NCBI RefSeq assembly: GCF_001612665.1
Contig: NZ_BDAX01000049.1
Span: forward strand, 1 to 32,686
From: Nocardia alba NBRC 108234
Lineage (GTDB): Bacteria; Actinomycetota; Actinomycetes; Mycobacteriales; Mycobacteriaceae
Reading direction: 5' to 3'
DNA: 32,686 nt
The notes beneath the pieces are model-generated. The model was not told where the DNA came from and searched no databases. It saw only the letters and a program-made list of their open reading frames with translations. This document shows, one piece after another, positions 25,407-32,686 of this stretch. Within the stretch, counting starts at the first letter, position 1; every line of letters starts with the position of its first letter. Made by a program: the position numbers and the translations under genes.

Positions 25407-26183
25407 GTGACGCCCACATCGACGACACCGCCGCGGATCGAACTACACCGCGGTGGCGACCGGATGAAGACGCGGATCCCGTGGCTCGACTCCAAGCATT
25501 CGTTCTCGTTCGGCGAGCACTACGACCCCGACAACACCCATCACGGGCTGCTGCTGGTGAACAACGAGGACGTGGTGCTGCCCGGCGAGGGCTTCGACAC
25601 CCATCCGCATCGGGACATGGAAATCGTCACCTGGGTGCTCGGCGGCAGTCTCGTGCATCAGGATTCGCTCGGCCACAACGGTGTCATCTACCCGGGCCTG
25701 GCCCAGCGTATGAGCGCGGGCACCGGCATCATGCACTCGGAGAAGAACGATTCGTGGCGCCTGGACGGCAAGTCCCACGACGAGCCAGTGCACTTCGTGC
25801 AGATGTGGGTGGTCCCGGATGAGCCGGGCGTCGATCCCGGTTACCAGCAACTCGAGATCGACGACGAACTCGCGCGCGGCGATCTGGTGACGGTGGCCTC
25901 GGGCCTACCCCGCTATCGCGACCGCACCGCCATCGCGATCAATTCCTCGCACGCGGCCATGCACGTGGCCAGGATGACCGCCGACAGTCCCGCCATCACC
26001 CTTCCTGATGCCCCGTACCTGCATGTTTTCGTCGCGAGCGGCGAGGTCGACGTCGAGGGTCTCGGCACGCTGTCGCAGGGCGACGCGATCCGGCTGACCC
26101 GCTCCGGCGGGCAGTCGATCCGTCCGCACGGCGACGCCGAGGTGCTCGTCTGGGAGATGCACGCGCGCCTCGGCGGCGGGTGA
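25407..26183 (+). CDS. pirin family protein
   Basis: A 258-aa bicupin of the pirin family. The metal site is complete: H66 and H68 in THPHRDMEIVTW, and H110 and E112 in GIMHSEKN. Pirins bind iron; some have quercetin 2,3-dioxygenase activity and others act as redox-sensing regulators. The GTG at 25407 is used; GAAGG touches it, so the ATG at codon 20 (MKTRIPWLD) is an alternative. Divergent from the MFS transporter. Confidence 0.92.
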   Translation: MTPTSTTPPRIELHRGGDRMKTRIPWLDSKHSFSFGEHYDPDNTHHGLLLVNNEDVVLPGEGFDTHPHRDMEIVTWVLGGSLVHQDSLGHNGVIYPGLAQRMSAGTGIMHSEKNDSWRLDGKSHDEPVHFVQMWVVPDEPGVDPGYQQLEIDDELARGDLVTVASGLPRYRDRTAIAINSSHAAMHVARMTADSPAITLPDAPYLHVFVASGEVDVEGLGTLSQGDAIRLTRSGGQSIRPHGDAEVLVWEMHARLGGG

Positions 26184-26186
26184 GAT

Positions 26187-26717
26187 TCAGGCCGAACCCG
26201 GCTGCTGGGTCAAGGTCGCGGACTTGGCATTCGTTCTGGTAGCGGCGACGATCTGCGCGAATTCGGGTCGGAAATCGCCGTCGGGCGGCTGCATCCAGGT
26301 CCGGTATCCGCTGCGTTCGTCGGCCGGCGAGGGCAGCACCACATCGCTGCCGGGCAGGGCCACCGAGGCGCACACCCGGAACAGCTCGGCGAACAGCACG
26401 GTGTCGAGGTAGGAGTTATCGACCGGTCCGGTGAGGAAGGTCCAGCGACCGGAGCGTGGGTGGGCGATGATCGGCCCGCACTGCATGCCTCGCGTGATGA
26501 GCAGCCCGCGGACTCGTTCGCCCAGCGCCGATGGCATCACCACCGCGCCGACCGCGCCTACCTCGAGGACGATCCGTCCCAGTGCGGCGTCGACGACGCC
26601 GTAGAGACCATGGTCCTTGCGGTATCGGCGGCAGCGCGCAAGAGCATCTTGGGTGGCCGAGTATTCCTCGGCCACCGTGAAGCCGCCTTTGTCCTCATCA
26701 GTGTGCAACGTGCTCAT
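26187..26717 (-). CDS. hypothetical protein divergent from the XRE regulator
   Basis: A 176-aa soluble protein of no certain family. The middle, GLLITRGMQCGPIIAHPRSGRWTFLTGP followed by a Pro-rich region with LPSPADERSGYRTWMQPP, recalls actinobacterial proteins sometimes annotated as primase-polymerase N-terminal-like, found beside XRE/DUF397 genes; this is a weak match. ATG at 26717 is preferred over GTG at 26720 because GAGG lies 5 nt before it. It shares a 222-bp AT-rich gap with the regulator, and its 3' end is 3 bp from pirin's stop. Confidence 0.7.
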   Translation of the reverse strand: MSTLHTDEDKGGFTVAEEYSATQDALARCRRYRKDHGLYGVVDAALGRIVLEVGAVGAVVMPSALGERVRGLLITRGMQCGPIIAHPRSGRWTFLTGPVDNSYLDTVLFAELFRVCASVALPGSDVVLPSPADERSGYRTWMQPPDGDFRPEFAQIVAATRTNAKSATLTQQPGSA

Positions 26718-26820
26718 CACGACCTCGTCTCTGTCGACGGTGATTCGGATGTAGCTGGGATTTTGCTAACTCGGGGAGGATCTCGGTGCGCGGTGGAGTA
26801 TCACTACCGGGTAACGCGGG

Positions 26821-26859
26821 AAACTTTTTCATAACGGCAGGAAGAGAGCGAAAAAGTTT
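26821..26859. promoter_or_regulatory. AT-rich perfect dyad, candidate operator
   Basis: AAACTTTTTC (26821-26830) and GAAAAAGTTT (26850-26859) are exact reverse complements separated by 19 bp, in the gap between two divergent genes. Such A/T runs are rare in this GC-rich window. It is a plausible binding site for the XRE protein encoded next door. Confidence 0.5.
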
Positions 26860-26897
26860 GCTTCGCACAGCCTATAGCCGCACAACCGCGCTGACAA

Positions 26898-26914
26898 TAG
26901 TCAGTAGCTAGTGT
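26898..26914 (+). promoter_or_regulatory. TAGTCAG-GCTAGTGT motif before XRE gene
   Basis: TAGTCAG, 2 bp, GCTAGTGT. The same two words with a 3-bp spacer occur at 31188-31205 before the Fic gene. TAGTCAG here overlaps a small hairpin, CTGAC-AATA-GTCAG (26891-26904). Confidence 0.4.
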
Positions 26915-26925
26915 GTCGATGGGCG

Positions 26926-26931
26926 TACGAT
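26926..26931 (+). promoter_or_regulatory. -10-like element before XRE gene
   Basis: TACGAT, 8 nt before ATG 26940. A transcript starting 7-9 nt downstream would be leaderless, which supports that ATG as the start. Confidence 0.45.
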
Positions 26932-26939
26932 ATGGGCCC

Positions 26940-27794
26940 ATGGCTCCCGTTTCGCCGACCGTCGCGCGGTGGGAACTCGTCCTGCGTCTGCGCGAACTCC
27001 GCGAGCAGCGCGGATTCGATTCGGCCGGGTTCGCCCGCCGTGTGGGGTTCACGCCCGCGAACTGGTCGCACGTCGAGAAGGGCAGGCGGGTGCTCACCCG
27101 CACCACTATCGAGCCGGTCCTCGACGTCCTCGATGTCGCGCCCGATGAACGGCGCGAACTGCTCGCCCTGCTCGAAGCGAGTAAGGAGCGGGGCTGGTGG
27201 ACCACGGCCCCCTCGGCGCTGATCGGTTCGGAGTTGCAGCGGCTGTACGGGATGGAGGCGGGCGCGCAGAGTATCCGCAGCTACGACAGCATGATCGTGC
27301 CGGGTCTCTTGCAGACCGAGGCGTACGCACGGGCGCTGATCAGCGCCGACGTGATGATCCGTCCGGTACAAGTAGACCAATTAGTCGCAATACGACTGCG
27401 TCGCCAGCAGCGCTTGCGCGGCGCCGATCCGCTGGAACTCACGGCGGTGCTGGGTGAGGCGACTCTGCGTCAGCAGACCGGCGGTGGCGAGGTGCTGCGT
27501 GAGCAGCTGCGGCACCTGGTCACGCTGGTTCGCGATCTCGACACCGTCGATGTGCGCGTCATCCCGTTCAGTGCGCCAGAGGGGGCGGTGCTCGGCGGTT
27601 CCAGCTTCCATTTGCTCGACTTCGCAAGCGATCAGTTACCTACTTTCGCCTGGGCTGAGAGCGCGGTGTTCGGCGGCCATGTCGACGACGCCGAACAGGT
27701 CCGCGATCTCGGCTTCGCCTACGTGCGCGCCCGCGAGCAATCCCTTTCCCGCACCGAATCTCTCGCCCTGATCAGGGAGTATGTGAGCGTGTAA
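26940..27794 (+). CDS. XRE-family regulator with DUF5753 domain
   Basis: A 284-aa DNA-binding protein: N-terminal helix-turn-helix (about 12-70; FDSAGFARRVGFTPANWSHVEKGRR) and a C-terminal DUF5753 domain (about 95-280; YDSMIVPGLLQTEAYARALI, then DVRVIPFSAPEGAVLGGSSFHLLDF). This is the typical Streptomyces/Nocardia type that pairs with DUF397 proteins, as in the whiJ and abaA loci. Start candidates in frame are GTG 26913, ATG 26919 and ATG 26940; the last follows a TACGAT -10-like box and suits the alignment with relatives. The DUF397 gene starts 10 bp after its stop. Confidence 0.9.
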   Translation: MAPVSPTVARWELVLRLRELREQRGFDSAGFARRVGFTPANWSHVEKGRRVLTRTTIEPVLDVLDVAPDERRELLALLEASKERGWWTTAPSALIGSELQRLYGMEAGAQSIRSYDSMIVPGLLQTEAYARALISADVMIRPVQVDQLVAIRLRRQQRLRGADPLELTAVLGEATLRQQTGGGEVLREQLRHLVTLVRDLDTVDVRVIPFSAPEGAVLGGSSFHLLDFASDQLPTFAWAESAVFGGHVDDAEQVRDLGFAYVRAREQSLSRTESLALIREYVSV

Positions 27795-27804
27795 GATTCG
27801 GGGT

Positions 27805-28170
27805 ATGTCCACCACCGCTCGTCGCCACCCGGCCGAACACGGCTGGTTCTCCTCGTCGCACTCCAATAACGGCAACCAATGTGTCGAGGTTCGCTTCGTG
27901 GAAAGCGCCGTCCAGATACGAGACAGCAAATTCCACCGCGACTCGCACAACGCCGGCCTGGACGAGCCCATCATCACCGTCGCCGCCCCCGTGTGGACAG
28001 CCTTCCTCCACCGCCTGCTCGCCGGCCACCCCCACCCGGCCCTGGTGGTCCACACCTCCCCCGACGGCTCGACCACCCTCCGCCACGAAGCCGTCCACCT
28101 GCACTTCACCGCCGAAGAGTGGAACGCCTTCGTAGCCGGCGTCCGAGACGAAGAGTTCGCCTGCGTCTAG
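27805..28170 (+). CDS. DUF397 protein with duplicated C-terminal half
   Basis: A 121-aa partner of the upstream XRE regulator. DUF397 proteins are usually 60-70 aa with WxxSSxSxxxxxCVEV, VRDSK and a final FTxxxWxAFxxGVRxGEF. Here GWFSSSHSNNGNQCVEV and IRDSK are present, then the final element occurs twice: ITVAAPVWTAFLHRLLAG and, after about 30 residues, LHFTAEEWNAFVAGVRDEEF. DUF397 partners are thought to modulate their XRE protein; the mechanism is not established for this one. Confidence 0.88.
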   Translation: MSTTARRHPAEHGWFSSSHSNNGNQCVEVRFVESAVQIRDSKFHRDSHNAGLDEPIITVAAPVWTAFLHRLLAGHPHPALVVHTSPDGSTTLRHEAVHLHFTAEEWNAFVAGVRDEEFACV

Positions 28171-28269
28171 GCGGCAGTCCTCGATAGCCGTTGACGTCAT
28201 TCACCACGTGTGTCCGCCAGGGCGCTCAGGATGGAATCGCGGTCGGCGCCCGGACCCGAATCGCCATGA

Positions 28270-28283
28270 CGCTACCGGTAGCG
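28270..28283. promoter_or_regulatory. 14-bp palindrome before zmp1-like gene
   Basis: CGCTACCGGTAGCG is a perfect palindrome 48 bp before the GTG start, in a gene-free leader. It could be a regulator site, or a small hairpin. Between it and the start lies a CATACT -10-like box (28318-28323). Confidence 0.4.
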
Positions 28284-28330
28284 CTGCCACTCGCAGCCTC
28301 ATCCGTCGATGTTTCGGCATACTGGAGCGC

Positions 28331-30346
28331 GTGACTTCGGATCTGAGCAGCCCCTCCGGTATCGATCTGTCCTTCCGCGATCAGGATGTGCGGGTGCAGG
28401 ACGATCTGTTCGCGCACGTCAACGGGCAGTGGTTGGCCGGGTACGAGATTCCGCCCGACCGGGCCGTCGACGGTGCGTTTCGCACGTTGTACGACCAGGC
28501 CGAGCTGGATGTGCAGGCGATCATCACCGACAGCGCGTCCGGTGCGGCCGATGACGCCGATGCCCGCAAGATCGGGGATCTGTTCTCGAGCTTCATGGCC
28601 ACCGATGTGGTCGCGGCGGCGGGGTTCACGCCGGTCGTCGAGGAATTGCGCGCGATCGCCGAGGTCAGCGATCCGAGCGCGTTCGCCGCGCTGCTCGGGC
28701 GCCTGCAGCGCACGGGAGTCCGTGGCGCGCTCGCCTACTACGTGGACACCGACGACAAGGACTCCACCCGCTATCTCGTGCACGCGACCCAGTCGGGCAT
28801 CGGGCTGCCCGACGAGTCCTACTACCGCTCAGAGGAGTTCGCGCCGATCCGCGCCGCCTACCTCGCGCACATCACCAACACGTTCACCATCGCCGCAGCC
28901 GACGCGGCCCTGGAAGGTCTGCTCCCCGCCGACCCGGCCGACGCCGCCCACCGCGTCTTCGAGCTGGAACGCGCACTCGCCGCGGGTCATTGGGATGTCG
29001 TACGGCGTCGCGATGCCGAAAAGAGCTACAACCTCACCACTTTCGCCGACCTGGTCGCCGAGAATCCGGAATTCGACTGGGCCGCTTGGGTAGCCGGCAT
29101 CGCCTCGGGTCTCGATCGCGACGGCGAGGACCTGTTCGCCGAGCTGGTCGTCCGCCAGCCCGATTACCTGCGCACCTTCGCCACCGCGTGGGCGCAAGTG
29201 CCGCAGGCGGATTGGCAGGCGTGGGCGGCGTGGCAGGTGCTGCACGCGCGCGCCGGGTTCCTCACCGACGAGGCCGCCGAGGAGTACTTCGACTTCTACG
29301 GCCGCACCCTCACCGGCGCCGAGGAGAACCGCGAGCGCTGGAAGCGCGGGGTGTCGCTGGTGCAGGAGCTGCTCGGCGAGGCTGTCGGCAAACTGTATGT
29401 GGCCCGGCACTTTCCGCCGCAGGCCAAGGCCCGCATGGTGGAGTTGGTGGCCAACCTCCAGGAGGCCTACCGCCGCAATATCGCCGACCTCGAGTGGATG
29501 GGCCCCGACACCCGCGCGGCCGCGCTGACCAAGCTGGAGAAGTTCACCCCCAAGATCGGCTACCCCGACACCTGGCGCGACTACTCCGCGGTCGAGATCG
29601 ACGCGAGCGACCTCGTCGGCAACTACCGCCGTGGACACGCCGCCGACCACGATCGCGACCTGGGCAAACTGGGTGGCGAGGTCGATCGCGGCGAATGGTT
29701 CATGACCCCGCAGACCGTGAACGCCTACTACAACCCCGGCATGAACGAGATCGTGTTCCCCGCGGCGATCCTGCAGCCGCCGTTCTTCGACATGAACGCC
29801 GACGACGCTGCCAACTACGGCGGGATCGGTGCCGTGATCGGCCACGAGATCGGACACGGTTTCGACGACCAGGGCGCGAAGTACGACGGCGACGGCAACA
29901 TGCAGGACTGGTGGACCGACGAGGACCGCGCCGAGTTCGGCAAGCGCACCAAGGCCCTGATCGACCAGTACAACGTGCTCTCCCCCGCCGATCTCGCCGA
30001 CGAGCACACCGTGAACGGCGAATTCACCATCGGTGAGAACATCGGCGACCTCGGCGGCCTGTCCATCGCCCTCGCCGCCTACAAGATCTCACTCGGCGGC
30101 GAACAGCCCCCGGTGATCGACGGCCTCACCGGCCTCCAGCGTGTCTTCTACGGCTGGGCACAGGTCTGGCGCACGAAGGCCCGCCCCGAGGAGGCCATCC
30201 GTCGCCTCGCCGTTGACCCGCACTCCCCGCCGGAATTCCGCTGCAACGCGGTGATCCGCAATATCGACAGCTTCTACGAAGCCTTCGAGGTGACCCCCGA
30301 GGACAAGTTGTTCCTCGAGCCGAAGCAGCGCGTGACAATCTGGTGA
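28331..30346 (+). CDS. zmp1: M13 zinc metallopeptidase, Zmp1-like
   Basis: A 671-aa neprilysin/M13 family endopeptidase. Zinc motif HEIGH at 505-509 in GAVIGHEIGHGFDDQGAKYDG, third ligand E569 in ENIGDLGG, and the substrate-binding NAYYNPGMNEIVFPAAILQPPFFD just before. C-terminal IW matches the family end. It is strikingly close to M. tuberculosis Zmp1 (Rv0198c, 663 aa) over its whole length, for example VDTDxKDSTRYLVHxTQSGIGLPDESYYR. It has no signal peptide; Zmp1 is exported without a classical one and blocks inflammasome activation in host cells. The start is GTG at 28331; the frame extends upstream but without homology. Confidence 0.95.
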   Translation: MTSDLSSPSGIDLSFRDQDVRVQDDLFAHVNGQWLAGYEIPPDRAVDGAFRTLYDQAELDVQAIITDSASGAADDADARKIGDLFSSFMATDVVAAAGFTPVVEELRAIAEVSDPSAFAALLGRLQRTGVRGALAYYVDTDDKDSTRYLVHATQSGIGLPDESYYRSEEFAPIRAAYLAHITNTFTIAAADAALEGLLPADPADAAHRVFELERALAAGHWDVVRRRDAEKSYNLTTFADLVAENPEFDWAAWVAGIASGLDRDGEDLFAELVVRQPDYLRTFATAWAQVPQADWQAWAAWQVLHARAGFLTDEAAEEYFDFYGRTLTGAEENRERWKRGVSLVQELLGEAVGKLYVARHFPPQAKARMVELVANLQEAYRRNIADLEWMGPDTRAAALTKLEKFTPKIGYPDTWRDYSAVEIDASDLVGNYRRGHAADHDRDLGKLGGEVDRGEWFMTPQTVNAYYNPGMNEIVFPAAILQPPFFDMNADDAANYGGIGAVIGHEIGHGFDDQGAKYDGDGNMQDWWTDEDRAEFGKRTKALIDQYNVLSPADLADEHTVNGEFTIGENIGDLGGLSIALAAYKISLGGEQPPVIDGLTGLQRVFYGWAQVWRTKARPEEAIRRLAVDPHSPPEFRCNAVIRNIDSFYEAFEVTPEDKLFLEPKQRVTIW

Positions 30347-30353
30347 TGCGACT

Positions 30354-30387
30354 CGGCCCTGCCGGTGGCCTGCCCCCGGCGGGGCCG
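30354..30387 (+). terminator. terminator hairpin after zmp1-like gene
   Basis: A 12-bp stem, 30354-30365 with 30376-30387, one G-T pair, 10-base loop, 8 nt after the stop codon. It separates the peptidase from the MBL gene. Confidence 0.7.
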
Positions 30388-30418
30388 AAATCCATTGCTC
30401 CAGAGAGGGACGTTCCGC

Positions 30419-31171
30419 ATGCGCCATCAGCAGGTAGCCGACAATGTCTTCACCATCGCGGGCACCCATGTGAACATGGTGCTGCTCCGCGACGGCCGTG
30501 ACCTGACGCTCATCGACGCGGGCTGGCGCGGTGACGTCGCCACTATCGAGAAGTCGATCAGAGCGCTGGGCCACCGGCCCGAGGACATCAAGGCGATCCT
30601 GCTGACCCACGCCCACCTGGACCATGTCGGCGCACTGAATCACCTGCATCGCCACTATGGGATCCCGGCCTTCACCAGCGAAACCGAAGTCGCGCATGCC
30701 CGTGGCGAGGTCCACGAATCCGCCACTCCGCTCGACGTGATCAAGCGTCTCACCGACCTCGACACGATCGGCTGGGCGGCCCGCATCACCGCCGCCGGCG
30801 GCCTTCGCCAGAACCCGGTCCCCCACATTCAGCCGTTCCCCGTCGATGGCGCCCTGGATTTCCCCGGCAACCCGATCCCGATCCCCTCCCCCGGCCACAC
30901 CTCCGGGCACAGCGCCTTCTACGTGCCGAACGTCGGTGCGGTCGCCACCGGCGACACATTGGTTACCTCCCACCCCACCTCGAAAATCCAAGGCCCCCAG
31001 GTGCTTCCCGACTTCTTCAACCACTCGACCCCGGCAACCTTGGCGGCCCTCGACGCCCTCGAATCACTCGCCGCGGATCTGGTTCTTCCCGGTCATGGCG
31101 AACCCTTCGCCGAGGGCATCGGGCAGGCCGTTCAGCGAGCCAGGGCGCACGCGGCAACCGATCTCACCTGA
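30419..31171 (+). CDS. metallo-beta-lactamase-fold hydrolase
   Basis: A 250-aa MBL-fold protein with the full dinuclear zinc site: THAHLDH (H64, H66, D68, H69), PGHTSGH (H160), D179 in ATGDTL and H226 in LPGHGEPF. This pattern fits glyoxalase-II-like or lactonase-like hydrolases; the substrate is unknown. The ATG at 30419 has AGAGGGA 8 nt upstream. Its frame extends to 30365 but through the terminator. Confidence 0.92.
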   Translation: MRHQQVADNVFTIAGTHVNMVLLRDGRDLTLIDAGWRGDVATIEKSIRALGHRPEDIKAILLTHAHLDHVGALNHLHRHYGIPAFTSETEVAHARGEVHESATPLDVIKRLTDLDTIGWAARITAAGGLRQNPVPHIQPFPVDGALDFPGNPIPIPSPGHTSGHSAFYVPNVGAVATGDTLVTSHPTSKIQGPQVLPDFFNHSTPATLAALDALESLAADLVLPGHGEPFAEGIGQAVQRARAHAATDLT

Positions 31172-31187
31172 TGACGTAAGCAGCGAC

Positions 31188-31205
31188 TAGTCAGCTCGCT
31201 AGTGT
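31188..31205 (+). promoter_or_regulatory. TAGTCAG-GCTAGTGT motif before Fic gene
   Basis: TAGTCAG, CTC, GCTAGTGT, as at 26898-26914 but with a 3-bp spacer. It lies 73 bp before the Fic start. A short hairpin CGCGAG-TAG-CTCGCG follows at 31222-31236. Confidence 0.4.
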
Positions 31206-31263
31206 CGTTCTCTCCGACAAACGCGAGTAGCTCGCGAATTAGTGGCGTTTTTGATAGCGAAAG

Positions 31264-31269
31264 TATCGT
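31264..31269 (+). promoter_or_regulatory. -10-like element before Fic gene
   Basis: TATCGT, 8 nt before ATG 31278; consistent with a leaderless transcript. GAAG at 31271-31274 could serve as a weak ribosome site instead. Confidence 0.4.
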
Positions 31270-31277
31270 TGAAGCAC

Positions 31278-32459
31278 ATGAGTTGGCCGGCTCACCGCAC
31301 AGAGCAGCGCCCCTGGACGGCGCAAAACGGGCGCGGAACGCGCGTCGGCGTCGTGCCGGAGCAGGTCGCGGTGTCGATCCCTGCGCGCATCGCCGAACTC
31401 GATTTCGCCGCCAAACGAACGATCTCGGCCAGCGAGGCGGCCTTGATCGCGGTGACGCATCTCGAAGCCGGCCAGGGCCAGTATTCGCCGCCGCTGCGCG
31501 AGTTCCTGCTGCGCGGCGAGGCCGTCGCGTCCTCGCGAATCGAGCACATCGACGCGGGCTGGCGAGCATTCAGCAAAGCCTTCGGCGGCGCGGCCTCGCG
31601 GCCGGAGGCGCAGTCTCAGGTCTGCGCGGTGCGAGCACTGGCGGGCCTGGTGGAGACGGCGGCGACCGGCAGGATCACCGAGGCGAGCCTGCTCAGCGCG
31701 CACCGCGTGCTGATCGCCCCGGAGTGGGAGAAGGCGGGGCGCTATCGCACGGTCCAAACCTGGATCGGCGGAAGTGATTACACGCCGCTGAACGCACTGT
31801 ACGTACCGCCGCCGCCCGAACTCGTGCCCGAGTTGATGGCCGACCTGTTGGCCTTCGTCGCGCGCGGCGATGTGCCGATCCTCGTCCAGGCCGCGATCGC
31901 GCACGCCCAGTTCGTGTCGATCCACCCCTTCGTCAGCGGCAACGGCCGGATCGGCCGCGCCCTGGTGAGCGCCGTGCTGCGCCGCCGCGGTCTCACCGAC
32001 AGGGTCACCGTTCCCCTGTCATCGGTGATGCTGGCCGACACCTCGCGCTACTTCGCCCAACTGGCCGCCTACCGCGCGGGCGCCGCCGAGGAATTCGTCC
32101 TCTACCTCACGCTCGCGGCGGTGTACGCCAGCGAGGGCGCGATCGACTCGGCCCGCACCCTCACCACCCTCCCGAGGCAATGGCGAGACCGCGCCCGCCC
32201 CCGCGCCGCTTCCGCCGACGAGGCCCTCCTGGCGAACCTGCTCGACCACCCGATCCTCACCATCGCCGGCGCGAACGCCCTCACGACCACCACCGACTCG
32301 GCCACCTACCGAGCCCTCGAACGCCTCGTCGAGGCGGGCATCCTCGAGGTCGTCTCCGACTCCAAACGAAACCGCATCTGGGCCGCCACCGACATCCTCG
32401 CCGAACTCGACGCCCTCAACGCCGCGATCGGCCGCCGCACCACAGCGGGCCTGTCCTAG
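31278..32459 (+). CDS. Fic-family protein (AMPylator-like)
   Basis: A 393-aa protein with an N-terminal Fic_N (DUF4172-type) helical domain, a Fic core with the complete active-site motif HPFVSGNGRIGR (216-227), and a C-terminal winged-helix-like region (about 310-385: ILTIAGANALTTTTDSATYRALERLVEAGILE). Such proteins usually transfer AMP to a target hydroxyl. The self-inhibitory helix motif (S/T)xxxE(G/N) is present as SSRIEH (85-90), with His where Gly or Asn is usual. The ATG at 31278 is chosen over GTG 31242 on homology grounds. It may be autoregulated or stress-related; no antitoxin gene lies beside it. Confidence 0.9.
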   Translation: MSWPAHRTEQRPWTAQNGRGTRVGVVPEQVAVSIPARIAELDFAAKRTISASEAALIAVTHLEAGQGQYSPPLREFLLRGEAVASSRIEHIDAGWRAFSKAFGGAASRPEAQSQVCAVRALAGLVETAATGRITEASLLSAHRVLIAPEWEKAGRYRTVQTWIGGSDYTPLNALYVPPPPELVPELMADLLAFVARGDVPILVQAAIAHAQFVSIHPFVSGNGRIGRALVSAVLRRRGLTDRVTVPLSSVMLADTSRYFAQLAAYRAGAAEEFVLYLTLAAVYASEGAIDSARTLTTLPRQWRDRARPRAASADEALLANLLDHPILTIAGANALTTTTDSATYRALERLVEAGILEVVSDSKRNRIWAATDILAELDALNAAIGRRTTAGLS

Positions 32460-32686
32460 CGTGCTCAACGATTGATCGATGATCGCGGGAACCGCATATT
32501 TCGCGGAAGTCGCTGGCCAGAAAGGGAACTCGATAGTTGCTACGCTGCGCGGGAGTGTGTAGCGTCACACGAACAAGAACGGCCGCCCGGCGAGCTACCA
32601 ACTCACCGAACGGCCTGGGTACGAAACAGTCAACAGCTGTTCGCACCGTAGGGTGAAATCCTACATGCAACGGCTCGGCGCTCCCT
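32460..32686. other. intergenic stretch after Fic gene, to window end
   Basis: No gene is supported. It is less GC-rich than its neighbours. A TAGTTGCTACGCT segment (about 32533-32545) could hold a -10 box for a gene starting right of the window. An ATG at 32665 follows GTAGG-GTGAAAT-CCTAC, but only seven codons are visible. Confidence 0.5.

Noticed and set aside
28208..28330. N-terminal extension of the M13 peptidase
   Set aside because: Codons are Arg/Pro/Ser-rich and lack similarity to Zmp1; GTG 28331 follows a -10-like box and matches the family start.
32416..32670. 84-codon minus-strand frame at the window end
   Set aside because: Overlaps the Fic 3' end in antisense and has no ribosome site or family.

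Overview
The window looks like the chromosome of a mycolic-acid actinomycete, most likely Nocardia (Rhodococcus or a close relative is not excluded). It is GC-rich throughout. The gene order parA-parB-GNAT-like | cwlM-trx-trxB-anti-sigma-sigM-murJ-DUF6049-nudix | pcnA matches the block next to the replication origin in Mycobacterium tuberculosis (Rv3918c back to Rv3907c). Genus assignment is inference from this order, the style of the proteins and the XRE/DUF397 pair; no 16S or other marker is present.

Region 1 (1-1522) has no convincing gene. It is built from repeats: a hairpin at the very start, a 26-bp hairpin-bearing direct repeat, a 36-bp inverted repeat, and a degenerate array of about twelve units of roughly 42 bp (about 744-1230). 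It ends with a parS site. Region 2 (1523-4402, + strand) carries the chromosome-partition genes parA and parB and a GNAT-like protein. The first two parS sites are exact reverse complements of each other and flank the parA promoter region; the second lies inside the parA coding sequence. A third parS-like site lies about 19 kb away inside pxpB.

Region 3 (4461-17296, - strand) is an envelope and redox cluster: a nudix hydrolase, a large secreted/anchored DUF6049 protein, a very long MurJ lipid II flippase fused to a pseudokinase, the ECF sigma factor SigM with its membrane anti-sigma factor, thioredoxin reductase, thioredoxin and CwlM. In mycobacteria CwlM (a regulator of peptidoglycan precursor supply) and MurJ are both targets of the PknB signalling system, so the neighbours probably work together. 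The trxB upstream region contains a sigma-H/sigma-R-type disulfide-stress promoter motif embedded in a dyad.

Region 4 (17385-26183) is mixed metabolism and envelope: CCA-adding enzyme, a protein of unknown function, the 5-oxoprolinase operon pxpABC, a secreted DUF4185 (GH183-like, possible D-arabinanase) protein, a small acidic protein, an MFS transporter and a divergent pirin.

Region 5 (26187-28170) is a small accessory island: a hypothetical gene divergent from an XRE-type regulator and a DUF397 protein whose C-terminal half appears duplicated, separated by an AT-rich perfect dyad. Region 6 (28331-32459) holds an M13 metallopeptidase very like mycobacterial Zmp1, a metallo-beta-lactamase-fold hydrolase and a Fic-family AMP-transferase-like protein. 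Several genes in regions 2, 4, 5 and 6 have a -10-like hexamer only 6-8 nt before the start codon, suggesting leaderless transcripts.
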